The translations under genes and the position numbers were made by a program. This document shows positions 25,319-34,760 of a stretch of 64,000 nucleotides of DNA, piece after piece (the stretch's first letter is position 1; the number at the start of each line of letters is the position of its first letter). The notes beneath the pieces were generated by a model that was not told the origin of the DNA, ran no database searches, and worked only from the letters and a program-made list of their open reading frames with translations. Source of the DNA: Mariniphaga anaerophila (GTDB lineage Bacteria; Bacteroidota; Bacteroidia; Bacteroidales; Prolixibacteraceae); the NCBI RefSeq assembly GCF_900129025.1, contig NZ_FQUM01000005.1, positions 124,001-188,000 of the forward strand, in the 5' to 3' direction.

Positions 25319-27352
25319 ATGGGTAAATTTAAACGGACTTTAATAACTACTGCGTTGCCTTACGCCAACGGCCCAATCCACATCGGGCACCTGGCAGGGG
25401 TTTACGTTCCTGCCGATATATACGCACGCTACCTGCGTCTGAAAAACGAAGATGTGCTTCTCATTGGCGGCTCTGACGAACACGGTGTCCCCATTACATT
25501 AAAAGCTAAAAACGAAGGAATTACACCGCAAGATGTAGTTGACAAGTTTCATAAAATAATAAAAGAATCATTCAAAACATTTGGCATCTCATTCGATGTG
25601 TATTCACGCACCAGTTCTGAGATTCACCATAAAACGGCTTCTGAATTTTTCAAAAAAATGTACGAACGCGGACAGTTTATTGAAAAAACTTCGGAACAAT
25701 ATTACGACGAAGAAAACCAACAGTTTTTGGCAGACCGTTACATCATCGGCACCTGCCCGAAATGCGGTTTCGAAAAAGCGTATGGCGACCAGTGCGAAAG
25801 CTGCGGAACATCACTCAGCCCTACCGAACTGATTAACCCCACATCAATGATTAGCGGAAACCAGCCGGTACTGAAAGAAACCAAACACTGGTACCTTCCT
25901 CTCGACCAGTACGAACCGTGGCTGCGCGAGTGGATTCTGGAAGAACATAAAGAATGGAAACCCAATGTTTACGGACAATGCAAATCATGGATAGACAGCG
26001 GATTACAGCCGCGAGCCGTTACCCGCGACCTCAACTGGGGAGTGCCTGTACCGGTAGAAGGAGCAGAAGGGAAAGTGCTTTATGTGTGGTTTGATGCTCC
26101 CATCGGGTACATTTCGGCCACCCGCGAACTTACGCCAGACTGGGAAAAATACTGGAAAGACCCGGAAACCCGTCTGCTGCATTTCATTGGGAAAGACAAC
26201 ATTGTTTTCCACTGTATTATTTTCCCAAGCATGTTGAAAGCCGAAGGCACATACAACCTGCCAGACAACGTGCCGGCCAACGAGTTTCTGAACCTTGAAA
26301 ATGATAAAATATCCACATCACGAAACTGGGCTGTGTGGTTGCACGAATACCTGGAAGATTTTCCCGGAAAGGAAGATGTACTGAAATACGTACTTACCGC
26401 CAATGCTCCGGAAACCAAAGACAACGATTTTACCTGGAAAGATTTTCAGGCACGAAATAACAACGAGCTGGTTGCCATCCTCGGTAATTTTGTAAACCGG
26501 GCGCTGGTGCTTACCAACAAATATTTTGGCGGCAAAGTTCCGGAAAGAGGAACGCTTACCGACTACGACAAAGAAACGCTGGCATCTATTAAAACAATTA
26601 AAGCAGAAACCGAAAAAAGCCTGGACAGCTTCAGGTTTCGCGAAGCGTTGAAAAATGCAATGGATCTGGCACGCCTCGGAAATAAGTACCTGGCAGACGA
26701 AGAACCCTGGAAAGTTTTCAAAACCGACCCGAAACGTGTGGAAACGATTCTGAATGTGTGCCTGCAAATTACAGCCAATCTGACCATTTGCCTGGAGCCA
26801 TTCCTTCCGTTTAGCATGGAAAAACTGCGTGGCTTCCTCAACATGGAAAAACTGGACTGGGAAAAACTGGGCAACACAGACTTGCTTCTTGCCGGCCACC
26901 AGGTAAGCACTCCGGAGTTGCTGTTCGAAAAAATTGACGACAGCGTAATTGAAGCACAGCTACAGAAACTTCTGGACACTAAAAAAGCCAACGAACTATC
27001 GGAAGCCAAAGCCAATCCGGCAAAAGAGAGCATCGAGTTCGACGATTTCGGAAAAATGGATATTCGTGTAGGAACTGTAGTTGAAGCAGAAAAAGTTGCC
27101 AAAACAAAAAAACTGCTGAAACTTAAAATTGATACAGGAATTGACAAACGAACAGTAGTTTCAGGCATTGCAGAATATTACCAGCCGGAAGATCTGATTG
27201 GCAAACAGGTTTCCATTCTGGTAAACCTGGAGCCCAAAAAATTAAAAGGCATTGAGTCGCAAGGCATGATCTTGTGCGCAGAAAATGCCGACGGAACATT
27301 ATCAATTGTTACGCCGGATCAAAAAGTTAAAAACGGTTCGGAAGTAAAATAA
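25319..27352 (+). CDS. metG: Methionyl-tRNA synthetase
   Basis: The 677-residue enzyme charges tRNA-Met. The class I HIGH signature is HIGH at residues 21-24 ([11 protein letters not shown]), and the KMSKS-equivalent is KISTS in [11 protein letters not shown]. The connective peptide carries a zinc knuckle pair (CPKCGF and QCESCGTS). The C-terminal ~110 residues form the EMAP/Trbp111 tRNA-binding domain ([20 protein letters not shown]). ATG 25319 fits the conserved start; the in-frame extension to 25226 is rejected. Promoter candidate at 25265; terminator 27402-27437. Confidence 0.97.
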   Translation: MGKFKRTLITTALPYANGPIHIGHLAGVYVPADIYARYLRLKNEDVLLIGGSDEHGVPITLKAKNEGITPQDVVDKFHKIIKESFKTFGISFDVYSRTSSEIHHKTASEFFKKMYERGQFIEKTSEQYYDEENQQFLADRYIIGTCPKCGFEKAYGDQCESCGTSLSPTELINPTSMISGNQPVLKETKHWYLPLDQYEPWLREWILEEHKEWKPNVYGQCKSWIDSGLQPRAVTRDLNWGVPVPVEGAEGKVLYVWFDAPIGYISATRELTPDWEKYWKDPETRLLHFIGKDNIVFHCIIFPSMLKAEGTYNLPDNVPANEFLNLENDKISTSRNWAVWLHEYLEDFPGKEDVLKYVLTANAPETKDNDFTWKDFQARNNNELVAILGNFVNRALVLTNKYFGGKVPERGTLTDYDKETLASIKTIKAETEKSLDSFRFREALKNAMDLARLGNKYLADEEPWKVFKTDPKRVETILNVCLQITANLTICLEPFLPFSMEKLRGFLNMEKLDWEKLGNTDLLLAGHQVSTPELLFEKIDDSVIEAQLQKLLDTKKANELSEAKANPAKESIEFDDFGKMDIRVGTVVEAEKVAKTKKLLKLKIDTGIDKRTVVSGIAEYYQPEDLIGKQVSILVNLEPKKLKGIESQGMILCAENADGTLSIVTPDQKVKNGSEVK

Positions 27353-27401
27353 CAGGGAAACCCGGAAGTATCATCAACAGATACTCTTCAAAATAAAACA
27401 G

Positions 27402-27437
27402 AAAAGTGCCGGAGGCAAAAAACTTCCGGCACTTTTT
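27402..27437 (+). terminator. Rho-independent terminator after metG
   Basis: A 12-bp perfect stem (27402-27413 with 27425-27436) contains AGTGCCGGA and its complement and ends in T residues. Confidence 0.9.
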
Positions 27438-27513
27438 AATTTGCCGAAAAACACAAATCGTATTTTGACAGAAAACACACTTCCCAAAATCCATCCTTTA
27501 ACGTATTTTCCTT

Positions 27514-27521
27514 TACCTTTG
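27514..27521 (+). promoter_or_regulatory. Candidate -7 box TACCTTTG for the lycopene-cyclase-domain gene
   Basis: TAnnTTTG match 16 nt before ATG 27538, giving a short leader. -33 box not clear. Confidence 0.45.
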
Positions 27522-27537
27522 CCCGAAATTGCCGGAT

Positions 27538-28230
27538 ATGGAATTCAAAAACTACACATACCTGTTACTGATGCTGGGATTGCTGGTTATATCGCTGGCT
27601 TTCAGCTTCGAAAAAAAAGTACGTTTTTACACCAAACTGCGGCATCTTGTCCCTGCTATCCTTTTTTCCGGCGCTATTTTTATTTTGTGGGACATCCGTT
27701 TTGAAAAACTGGGAATCTGGAGTTTTAACCCCGACTATTTGCTTGGGATTTACATTTTAAATTTACCCCTCGAAGAGTGGTTATTCTACCTGGTTGTTCC
27801 CTACTTCAGCATTCTCGTTTACGAAGTGCTGACTGTCAGATTTGCGAAATTTGAAAAACCCAACCTGTTCCTGGCCATCAGCCTTGTTTTACTGGCTGCA
27901 TTCGCCCTGGCTGCATACTTTTTCCGCCCCAAAGTGTATACTTTTTTCACATTTTTCCTGCTCGCAATCTATTTTGGATACACCATTTTCCGCAACAAAT
28001 TCAAACAACATTACACCAAATTTTATCTAACCTGGCTCATTTTGTTGATTCCTTTCGCTATAATTTACAGCACGCTAACCGCACTTCCGATAGTTGAATA
28101 CAACGACACATACAATCTGGGCGTTAGAATTTTCACCATCCCAATCGAAAATTTCTTCTGCTTTTTTCTGCTTTTATTAATGAATACCACCATTTACGAA
28201 TACATGAAAAAGCAACACTTCTTTTTGTAA
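27538..28230 (+). CDS. Lycopene cyclase-domain membrane protein
   Basis: The 230-residue protein has about seven hydrophobic helices and two CrtY-c/d-type lycopene cyclase domains in tandem. The first carries LPLEEWLFYLVVPY and the second the shorter IPIENFFCFFLLLL, with Glu-containing motifs at the same place in each half. Such enzymes close the end rings of lycopene to give beta-carotene or a related xanthophyll precursor. No phytoene synthase or desaturase is in this window, so its place in a carotenoid pathway is inferred from the family only. waaA follows 27 nt downstream. Confidence 0.85.
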   Translation: MEFKNYTYLLLMLGLLVISLAFSFEKKVRFYTKLRHLVPAILFSGAIFILWDIRFEKLGIWSFNPDYLLGIYILNLPLEEWLFYLVVPYFSILVYEVLTVRFAKFEKPNLFLAISLVLLAAFALAAYFFRPKVYTFFTFFLLAIYFGYTIFRNKFKQHYTKFYLTWLILLIPFAIIYSTLTALPIVEYNDTYNLGVRIFTIPIENFFCFFLLLLMNTTIYEYMKKQHFFL

Positions 28231-28257
28231 TTTTCATAGAATAACACGTAAAAGAAA

Positions 28258-29493
28258 ATGAAATTTCTCTATAAAACAGGCATCTTTTTCTACTCGGTTT
28301 CTGCAAAAATTGCGGCGCTGTTTAATACAAAAGCCAAACAGTTTGTAACAGGCAGAAAAAGCTGGACAAAAAACCTCGCATCAAAAATTGAAACCAACGC
28401 CCGCTACGTTTGGGTGCACTGCGCATCGCTGGGCGAATTTGAGCAAGGCCGGCCATTGATTGAAGAGATAAGGAAACAATTTCCGGAGTACCGGATTCTG
28501 CTCACCTTTTTCTCTCCTTCGGGATACGAAATCAGAAAAAACTACGAGCTGGCAGATATAATAATGTACCTTCCGGTTGACACCCGCAATAATGCACGCA
28601 AACTCATCAGGCTGGTGCAACCCGAAAAAGTGTTTTTTATAAAATACGAATACTGGCACTTTTATATTGATGAACTGAAAAAGAAAAACATTCCGCTGTA
28701 CATTGTTTCTGCCATTTTCAGAAAGGACCAGCAGTTTTTCAAAAACAGCATGTGGGGCAGGTGGTACCGGCAATTGTTAAAAAAAGTGGAGCACTTTTTC
28801 GTTCAAAACGAAGAATCAAAAAAGCTGCTTCAATCCATCGGGCTGAATAATTCTACAGTTACCGGCGACACCCGTTTCGACAGGGTTGCGGCCATTGCCC
28901 GCGGAGCAAAAGAAATTCCGATTGTTGAAAAGTTTAAGGGCAACAATTTACTGCTGATTGCCGGAAGCACCTGGAAGCCCGACGAAGAGCTGCTTGCAGC
29001 GTTTATTAACAAACACCCCCAACTGAGAGTAGTAATTGCCCCCCACGAGGTAACAGAAACAAATATGAACAGATTGGAGCAATTGTTGAAAACCTCGCAC
29101 ATTAGGTTAAGTAAAGCTGAAGAAAAAGAGATAAACAATTACCAGGTGTTAATAATTGATTCGGTTGGATTATTATCATCGCTTTACCGCTACGGAAACC
29201 TCGCATATATCGGAGGCGGGTTTGGCGTTGGAATCCACAATATTTTAGAAGCCGCTACATTCGGGCTTCCTGTAATGTTTGGCCCCAATTACAAAAAATT
29301 TAAAGAAGCGGTAGAATTAAAAGAACGCGGCGGAGCATATCCCATCAAAAATTTTGAGCAATTAAAATCGGTTCTCGGCACATTTTTGGAGACCCCCGCC
29401 GAGATGACAGAAGCATCAACTGTTTGCAAAAATTACGTAGAAGAAAACGTGGGAGCGACAAACTTTATCATAAAAAAAGTTTTTAACAACTAG
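28258..29493 (+). CDS. waaA: 3-deoxy-D-manno-octulosonic acid (KDO) transferase
   Basis: The 411-residue GT-B enzyme adds KDO to lipid A precursor. The N-terminus has an amphipathic/hydrophobic segment and the acceptor domain holds WVHCASLGEFEQGRPLI, whose Glu acts as the catalytic base in WaaA. The donor domain has GSTWKPDEELL, and GGFGVGIHNILEAATFGLPV binds CMP-KDO. It likely shares a transcript with the lycopene-cyclase-domain gene. Confidence 0.95.
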   Translation: MKFLYKTGIFFYSVSAKIAALFNTKAKQFVTGRKSWTKNLASKIETNARYVWVHCASLGEFEQGRPLIEEIRKQFPEYRILLTFFSPSGYEIRKNYELADIIMYLPVDTRNNARKLIRLVQPEKVFFIKYEYWHFYIDELKKKNIPLYIVSAIFRKDQQFFKNSMWGRWYRQLLKKVEHFFVQNEESKKLLQSIGLNNSTVTGDTRFDRVAAIARGAKEIPIVEKFKGNNLLLIAGSTWKPDEELLAAFINKHPQLRVVIAPHEVTETNMNRLEQLLKTSHIRLSKAEEKEINNYQVLIIDSVGLLSSLYRYGNLAYIGGGFGVGIHNILEAATFGLPVMFGPNYKKFKEAVELKERGGAYPIKNFEQLKSVLGTFLETPAEMTEASTVCKNYVEENVGATNFIIKKVFNN

Positions 29494-29549
29494 AACTGTT
29501 TTGCACATATTTTGTTACTAAATCAATCCCTAAAAAATTAGTTTTTCCC

Positions 29550-29623
29550 AACCGAAAATTCGATAAAAAAATATACTTCATAACCAAGTGAAGTTTTCGG
29601 TTTTGGTGAACTTTTTCACCAAA
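29550..29623 (+). promoter_or_regulatory. Two overlapping hairpins in the gap before the B12-dependent reductase
   Basis: The 321-nt gap 29494-29814 holds a long imperfect stem: AACCGAAAA (29550-29558) pairs with TTTTCGGTT (29594-29602), with an inner ACTTCA/TGAAGT stem (29575-29580, 29589-29594). It overlaps a second 9-bp perfect hairpin, TTTGGTGAA (29602-29610) with TTCACCAAA (29615-29623). The two share base 29602, so they may be alternatives. No U-run follows either, arguing against a plain terminator. The conserved cobalamin-riboswitch box GCCACTG is absent. A further small inverted repeat lies at 29747-29761. Confidence 0.5.
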
Positions 29624-29814
29624 GTAACAGGCCAATACACTAACACACAATACTATAACAACAGCAAGTTGATAACTTTTAAATAATTTGATATAAAAAG
29701 TATCCCAAGTATTTTGTTTCTGTCTTATCTTGCATTACGCAATTTCGAAGATGATATCTTCCACCAAAAAAAAATAAAAAAAACATTAAAAGAAATAAAT
29801 AGAAACTGGACATT

Positions 29815-32370
29815 ATGGCATTTGATGAAGTATCTTTAAAAACTACAACCGGTAAAAAAATCTATTCGCAGGAAGAAGCGATAAGTGCCTCCTTGGAATA
29901 TTTCAAGGGAGACGATTTAGCAGCCAGGGTCTGGGTAAATAAATACGCCCTCAAAGACTCTTTCGGAAATATTTTCGAACGCACACCCGACGATATGCAC
30001 CGCAGACTTGCAAAAGAAATTGCAAGGATTGAAAAACGATACCCGAACCCGCTAACCGAAGATGAAGTTTTCAAAGTATTGAAAGACTTTAAATACATCG
30101 TACCCCAGGGCGGCCCCATGACGGGAATCGGAAATGACTACCAGGTAGCATCGCTTTCCAACTGTTTTGTGGTAGGTAACGATGGCAATTCCGACTCTTA
30201 CGGCGGAATTATGAAAATTGACCAAGAGCAGGTGCAATTAATGAAACGCCGGGGCGGCGTGGGACACGACTTGTCTCACATCAGGCCCAAAGGATCGCCG
30301 GTAAAAAATTCGGCTCTTACGTCTACCGGCATTGTTCCGTTTATGGAACGTTACTCTAACTCCACCCGCGAAGTAGCGCAGGACGGACGACGTGGTGCAC
30401 TCATGCTTTCGGTTTCCATAAAACACCCCGACTCAGAAAGCTTCATCGATGCCAAACTCGAACAAGGAAAAGTTACCGGCGCCAACGTTTCTGTAAAAAT
30501 TGAAGATGACTTCATGAAAGCGGTAGAAGCTGGCAAAACATACGAACAAGCCTACCCGATTAACGCTGAAAAACCAGTTTATAAAAAAGAAATTGACGCA
30601 GGAAGACTGTGGGGAAAGATTGTGAAAAATGCCTGGCAATCTGCCGAACCCGGCATTCTTTTCTGGGACACCATCATAAAAGAATCAGTGCCTGACTGTT
30701 ATGCCGATTTGGGCTACCGCACCGTATCCACCAACCCGTGTGGCGAAATTCCGCTTTGCCCATACGACAGTTGCCGTCTGCTGGCCATCAACCTCTACTC
30801 CTACGTTGAAAATCCTTTTACAACAAAGGCTAATTTCAACTTCACACTTTTTAAAGAGCATGTTCATTATGCCCAGCGAATTATGGACGACATCATCGAC
30901 CTGGAGCTGGAAAAAATTGACGCTATTCTGGCAAAAGTAAATGCTGACCCCGAAGGCGAAGAAATAAAAGCAGTTGAAAAAAGGTTGTGGGAAAACATCA
31001 GGAAAAAAGCAAAAGAAGGTCGTCGTACAGGAATCGGTATCACTGCCGAAGGCGACATGCTTGCTGCTCTTGGCCTTGGATACGGCAGCGATATTGCGAC
31101 TGATTTTTCTGAAGAAATTCACAAAACAGTAGCAGTAGAATCTTATCGTTCATCTGTATACTTAGCAAAAGACCGCGGATCGTTTACCATTTTCAATGCT
31201 GAACGAGAGAAAAACAACCCGTTCATCAACAGAATAAAAGAAGCAGACCCGAGCATTTACGAAGACATGACCAAGTACGGTCGTCGGAACATCGCTTTGC
31301 TCACCATTGCACCAACCGGCACCACCAGTCTGATGACTCAAACCACTTCGGGAATTGAACCGGTTTTCATGCCTGTTTACAAACGCCGCAGAAAAGTAAA
31401 TCCAAACGACAAAGATGTTCGGGTTGACTTTGTTGACGAAGTAGGCGACCACTGGGAAGAATACACCGTTTTTCACCACAAGTTTAAAACATGGATGGAA
31501 ATTAACGGATACGATATCAACCGTGAGTATTCACAGGAAGAACTGGACGAGCTGGTTAAAAAATCGCCCTACTACAAATCAACTTCCAACGATGTGGACT
31601 GGCTGTCGAAAGTACGCATGCAGGGAAGAATTCAAAAATGGGTAGATCACTCCATCAGCGTTACCATCAACCTGCCGTCGAATGTTTCGGAAGAATTAGT
31701 AGGACAACTTTATTTTGAAGCATGGAAAAGCGGATGCAAAGGCGTAACTGTTTACCGCGACGGATCGCGCTCGGGCGTGTTGATTTCAAATAATGGTGGC
31801 ACAGAAAAGAAGAAAACAGGATTCCCGACCAAACGTCCTGAAAAACTAAATGCAGACGTGGTCAGGTTTCAGAACAACAAAGAAAAATGGATTGCCTTTA
31901 TCGGCTTGATGGACAACAAACCGTACGAAATTTTCACCGGTTTGCTGGACGATGAAGATGGCATTTTGCTGCCACGTTCCATAACCAACGGATACATTAT
32001 TAAAAGTTACGACAGCGACGGAAACTCGCGTTACGATTTTCAGTACTCCAACAAAAGAGGTTACAAAACCACAATCGAAGGGCTTTCGTATAAATTTAAC
32101 CCGGTGTTCTGGAATTATGCAAAACTTATTTCAGGTACGCTGCGCCACGGAATGCCAATCCACAAAGTAGTGGAACTGGTAACCAGCCTGCAACTCGACA
32201 ACGAAACCATTAACTCATGGAAAGCCGGAGTTGCCAGAGCGTTGAAAAAATACATTCCCGACGGAACACTGGCAGAAGATGCCTTGTGCGGAGAGTGTGG
32301 ATCAGACGAAGTAGTTTACCAGGAAGGCTGTCTCACCTGCCTTTCATGCGGATCATCAAAATGCGGATGA
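29815..32370 (+). CDS. Adenosylcobalamin-dependent ribonucleoside-diphosphate reductase (class II)
   Basis: The 851-residue class II reductase makes deoxynucleotides without an R2 subunit, using B12 to create the thiyl radical. The catalytic region holds LSNCFVV (a redox Cys), RRGGVGHDLS and STNPCGEIPL, whose Cys is the thiyl-radical residue. APTGTTSLMTQTTSGIEP is near residue 500. The last ~25 residues contain CGECGS and LTCLSCGSSKCG, a zinc-like C-terminal redox tail. No accessory nrdB or thioredoxin gene is adjacent. Upstream structured RNA is described separately; a terminator follows. Confidence 0.95.
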   Translation: MAFDEVSLKTTTGKKIYSQEEAISASLEYFKGDDLAARVWVNKYALKDSFGNIFERTPDDMHRRLAKEIARIEKRYPNPLTEDEVFKVLKDFKYIVPQGGPMTGIGNDYQVASLSNCFVVGNDGNSDSYGGIMKIDQEQVQLMKRRGGVGHDLSHIRPKGSPVKNSALTSTGIVPFMERYSNSTREVAQDGRRGALMLSVSIKHPDSESFIDAKLEQGKVTGANVSVKIEDDFMKAVEAGKTYEQAYPINAEKPVYKKEIDAGRLWGKIVKNAWQSAEPGILFWDTIIKESVPDCYADLGYRTVSTNPCGEIPLCPYDSCRLLAINLYSYVENPFTTKANFNFTLFKEHVHYAQRIMDDIIDLELEKIDAILAKVNADPEGEEIKAVEKRLWENIRKKAKEGRRTGIGITAEGDMLAALGLGYGSDIATDFSEEIHKTVAVESYRSSVYLAKDRGSFTIFNAEREKNNPFINRIKEADPSIYEDMTKYGRRNIALLTIAPTGTTSLMTQTTSGIEPVFMPVYKRRRKVNPNDKDVRVDFVDEVGDHWEEYTVFHHKFKTWMEINGYDINREYSQEELDELVKKSPYYKSTSNDVDWLSKVRMQGRIQKWVDHSISVTINLPSNVSEELVGQLYFEAWKSGCKGVTVYRDGSRSGVLISNNGGTEKKKTGFPTKRPEKLNADVVRFQNNKEKWIAFIGLMDNKPYEIFTGLLDDEDGILLPRSITNGYIIKSYDSDGNSRYDFQYSNKRGYKTTIEGLSYKFNPVFWNYAKLISGTLRHGMPIHKVVELVTSLQLDNETINSWKAGVARALKKYIPDGTLAEDALCGECGSDEVVYQEGCLTCLSCGSSKCG

Positions 32371-32406
32371 TAATTTATTTCCATAATAGACACCAGCGTT
32401 AAATAC

Positions 32407-32442
32407 AAAAAGCCAGGCTTGAATTTCAAACCTGGCTTTTTT
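32407..32442 (+). terminator. Bidirectional terminator between nrdJ-type reductase and gcvH
   Basis: AAAAAGCCAGG (32407-32417) pairs with CCTGGCTTTTT (32431-32441), with an inner TTGAA/TTCAA extension. A-rich and T-rich flanks on both sides make it usable from both strands. Confidence 0.85.
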
Positions 32443-32486
32443 ATTCTATTCAAAAAAAGAATAGAAAAATATATAAAACCTTACTG

Positions 32487-32867
32487 TTAGGCCTCAATCA
32501 TTTTTTCATAATCCTCTGCAGAAAGAAGACTTTCGAGTTGTGATGAATCATTCATTTTCAGTTTAATCATCCACCCTTTTCCGTAAGGATCTTTGTTTAC
32601 CAACTCCGGTTCATCGGCAAGTGCTTCATTTACTTCCACAACTTCGCCACCAACCGGCATAAAAAGATCAGACACTGTTTTTACAGCTTCAACTGTTCCG
32701 AAAGTTTCACCTTTATCCAATTCTTCGCCTTCGGTTTCAATTTCAACAAACACCACATCGCCCAATTCTCCCTGGGCAAAATCTGTAATGCCAACCACAA
32801 CTGTTTCGCCTTCAATACGAACCCACTCGTGGTCTTCGGTGTATTTCAATTCTGCTGGTACTTTCAT
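32487..32867 (-). CDS. gcvH: Glycine cleavage system H protein
   Basis: The 126-residue lipoyl carrier shuttles the methylamine group between the P and T proteins. The lipoyl Lys is Lys63 in GTVEAVKTVSDL. Other landmarks are YTEDHEWV at the N-terminus and the C-terminal GKGWMIKLK. gcvT and gcvP are not in the window, which is common in Bacteroidota. Promoter candidate at 32892-32899. Confidence 0.97.
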   Translation of the reverse strand: MKVPAELKYTEDHEWVRIEGETVVVGITDFAQGELGDVVFVEIETEGEELDKGETFGTVEAVKTVSDLFMPVGGEVVEVNEALADEPELVNKDPYGKGWMIKLKMNDSSQLESLLSAEDYEKMIEA

Positions 32868-32891
32868 TGTTTCAACATTTTAAGTTTTGGT

Positions 32892-32899
32892 CAAAATTA
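32892..32899 (-). promoter_or_regulatory. Candidate -7 box TAATTTTG for gcvH
   Basis: Minus-strand TAnnTTTG match 24 nt upstream of the start at 32867; -33 not clear. Confidence 0.45.
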
Positions 32900-33061
32900 A
32901 CACTTTTTACTGAAATGAAAATTGTTATCCTCTTTCAAAACCCTGATTTATGTCTCATTTTTATAAACCACGCCTCCCAACCAAAAGTTTCATTTTGTAA
33001 TATTGCAGTCTGAAAACTAATTTTTCAGAAAAAAGTCAAATACCGGCAAAACAAATAAAAT

Positions 33062-33481
33062 ATGTATTCAGAAAAAGTTACCTCAATAAAAGACCTTGGC
33101 AACGCAGCCAAAAAACTCATCGCACAGTTTCCCGACCAGCGCGTGTTTGCATTTTACGGGAAAATGGGAGCCGGAAAAACAACTTTCATCCAGGCCATTT
33201 GCAAGGCACTGGGAACTTCGGATAACGTAACCAGCCCAACATTTGCGCTGATTAACGAATACGAAACACAAAACGGCAGTTCCCTTTTTCACTTCGATTT
33301 TTACCGCATAAAAGACATCGAAGAAGCATTTGACATGGGCTACGAAGATTACTTTTACAGCAACAACTACTGCCTGATTGAATGGCCCGAAAAAGTAGAG
33401 GCACTCCTTCCGCAGAAATATGTGGAAGTAAAAATTGATGTTCAGGAAAACGGCGACCGCCTTATTTCGGCAAAATTTTGA
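33062..33481 (+). CDS. tsaE: tRNA t6A biosynthesis ATPase TsaE
   Basis: TsaE is the ATPase that keeps the TsaBD complex cycling in t6A37 modification. The 139-residue protein has the P-loop GKMGAGKT at residues 33-40, TSPTFALINEY (switch region), HFDFYRI and the C-terminal LIEWPEK, all diagnostic. It is followed 58 nt later by an alanine dehydrogenase gene, a pairing seen often in Bacteroidota. Confidence 0.95.
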   Translation: MYSEKVTSIKDLGNAAKKLIAQFPDQRVFAFYGKMGAGKTTFIQAICKALGTSDNVTSPTFALINEYETQNGSSLFHFDFYRIKDIEEAFDMGYEDYFYSNNYCLIEWPEKVEALLPQKYVEVKIDVQENGDRLISAKF

Positions 33482-33539
33482 AAATTTCGCGATACAACGT
33501 AACTTGCTAAACCATTTTATCGCTTAAATCCAATTGCTC

Positions 33540-34760
33540 ATGACTACCCGTGAAGGAACAAAAGAGAACATTCCGGTTTCGAAAACCATGCTGATGCCCC
33601 AGGAAGAAATGCTTGAAATAAAAAGCAAGGGGCAGAAAATAAAAATCGGCATTCCGTCTGACATTTCGAAAGTGGAATACCGGGTTCCGCTCACACCACA
33701 GGCAGTGGATTTGCTCACATCGTACGGACACGAAATTCTGATTGAAAAAGGTGCCGGTAAAATGGCCAGTTATTCCGATAAAGAATACCGGGAAGCCGGC
33801 GCACAGATTGTAGAAAAAAAAGAAGAAACCTTTCAGTGCGACATAATCTTAAGAGTGGCTCCGTTCGACTGCGACGAAATTGACCAGCTTCGCGGAAACC
33901 AGACAATCCTGTCGAACATGCAGATTCAGGCACATTGCAGCGAATCCATTCAAAAACTGATAAAAAAAAGGGTAACTTCCGTTGCCTTTGAAAATATTGA
34001 AAACGAAAAAGGTTTCTCTCCTTTTGTTCACCAAATGAGCCAGATAGCCGGAGTAACTTCCATTACTCTGGCCAGCGAGTACCTCAGCAATACCCGAAAC
34101 GGGAAAGGTGTTCTGTTTGGAGAAGTTACCGGAATTACTCCTGCCGAACTGGTAATAATTGGCACAAGCACAGCAGCAGAATACGCTGCCCGCGCAGCAC
34201 TCAGCCTGGGCATTCTGGTAAAAGTTTTTGACACATCAATTTACGACCTCACAAAGCTGGAAGACAAACTGAACCAGCGAATTTTTACTTCGGTTTTTTA
34301 CCCGAAAGTACTGCGGAAAGCGCTTATTTCGGCAGATGCCGTAATTGGCGCCATGCAATTTAATACCACGCCCAAATTTAAAGTTTCTGAAAACCTGGTG
34401 AAACAAATGAAAGAGGGCTCGGTAATTATTGACCTGAATGCCAGCCAGGGAGGATGTTTTGAGACCACCAGGTGCACCGATTTAACCAACCCTACCTACA
34501 CAAAACACGGCGTTGTGCACTACTGTGTTCCCAACTCGCCGTCGATTGTTTCCCGAACAGCTTCCATTTCGTTGAGCAATATTCTGATTCCGATTTTGCT
34601 TGCAGTTGGCGACAGCGGCGGAATCGATAATTACATTAAGCACTCAAGAGGTTTCAGAAAAGGAGTTTACATTTACCACGGCATTTTAACCAACCCCGAA
34701 ATTGGCCGGCTATTCAACCTTCCGGCAAAAGACATTGATTTACTGCTTGCCGTTTTTTAA
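33540..34760 (+). CDS. ald: Alanine dehydrogenase
   Basis: The 406-residue protein is of the Ald/transhydrogenase-alpha family (IGIPSDISKVEYRVPLTPQAV). It has an N-terminal catalytic domain, then GVTSITLASEYLSNTRNGKG and the NAD-binding GTSTAAEYAARAALSLGILV Rossmann signature (near residue 212). The reaction is reversible oxidative deamination of L-alanine to pyruvate. ATG 33540 gives a short N-terminal extension; the in-frame TTG at 33534 is only two codons earlier. The 3' end overlaps the pullulanase stop by 4 nt. Confidence 0.87.
   Translation: MTTREGTKENIPVSKTMLMPQEEMLEIKSKGQKIKIGIPSDISKVEYRVPLTPQAVDLLTSYGHEILIEKGAGKMASYSDKEYREAGAQIVEKKEETFQCDIILRVAPFDCDEIDQLRGNQTILSNMQIQAHCSESIQKLIKKRVTSVAFENIENEKGFSPFVHQMSQIAGVTSITLASEYLSNTRNGKGVLFGEVTGITPAELVIIGTSTAAEYAARAALSLGILVKVFDTSIYDLTKLEDKLNQRIFTSVFYPKVLRKALISADAVIGAMQFNTTPKFKVSENLVKQMKEGSVIIDLNASQGGCFETTRCTDLTNPTYTKHGVVHYCVPNSPSIVSRTASISLSNILIPILLAVGDSGGIDNYIKHSRGFRKGVYIYHGILTNPEIGRLFNLPAKDIDLLLAVF

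Noticed and set aside
29650-29670. NrdR box upstream of the reductase gene
   Set aside because: Only a half-site similarity (ACACAATA) is present; the second half does not fit.
29494-29814. Classic cobalamin riboswitch upstream of the B12-dependent reductase
   Set aside because: Expected from function, but the conserved GCCACTG box and the usual ~200-nt core were not found by eye; only the hairpins are claimed.
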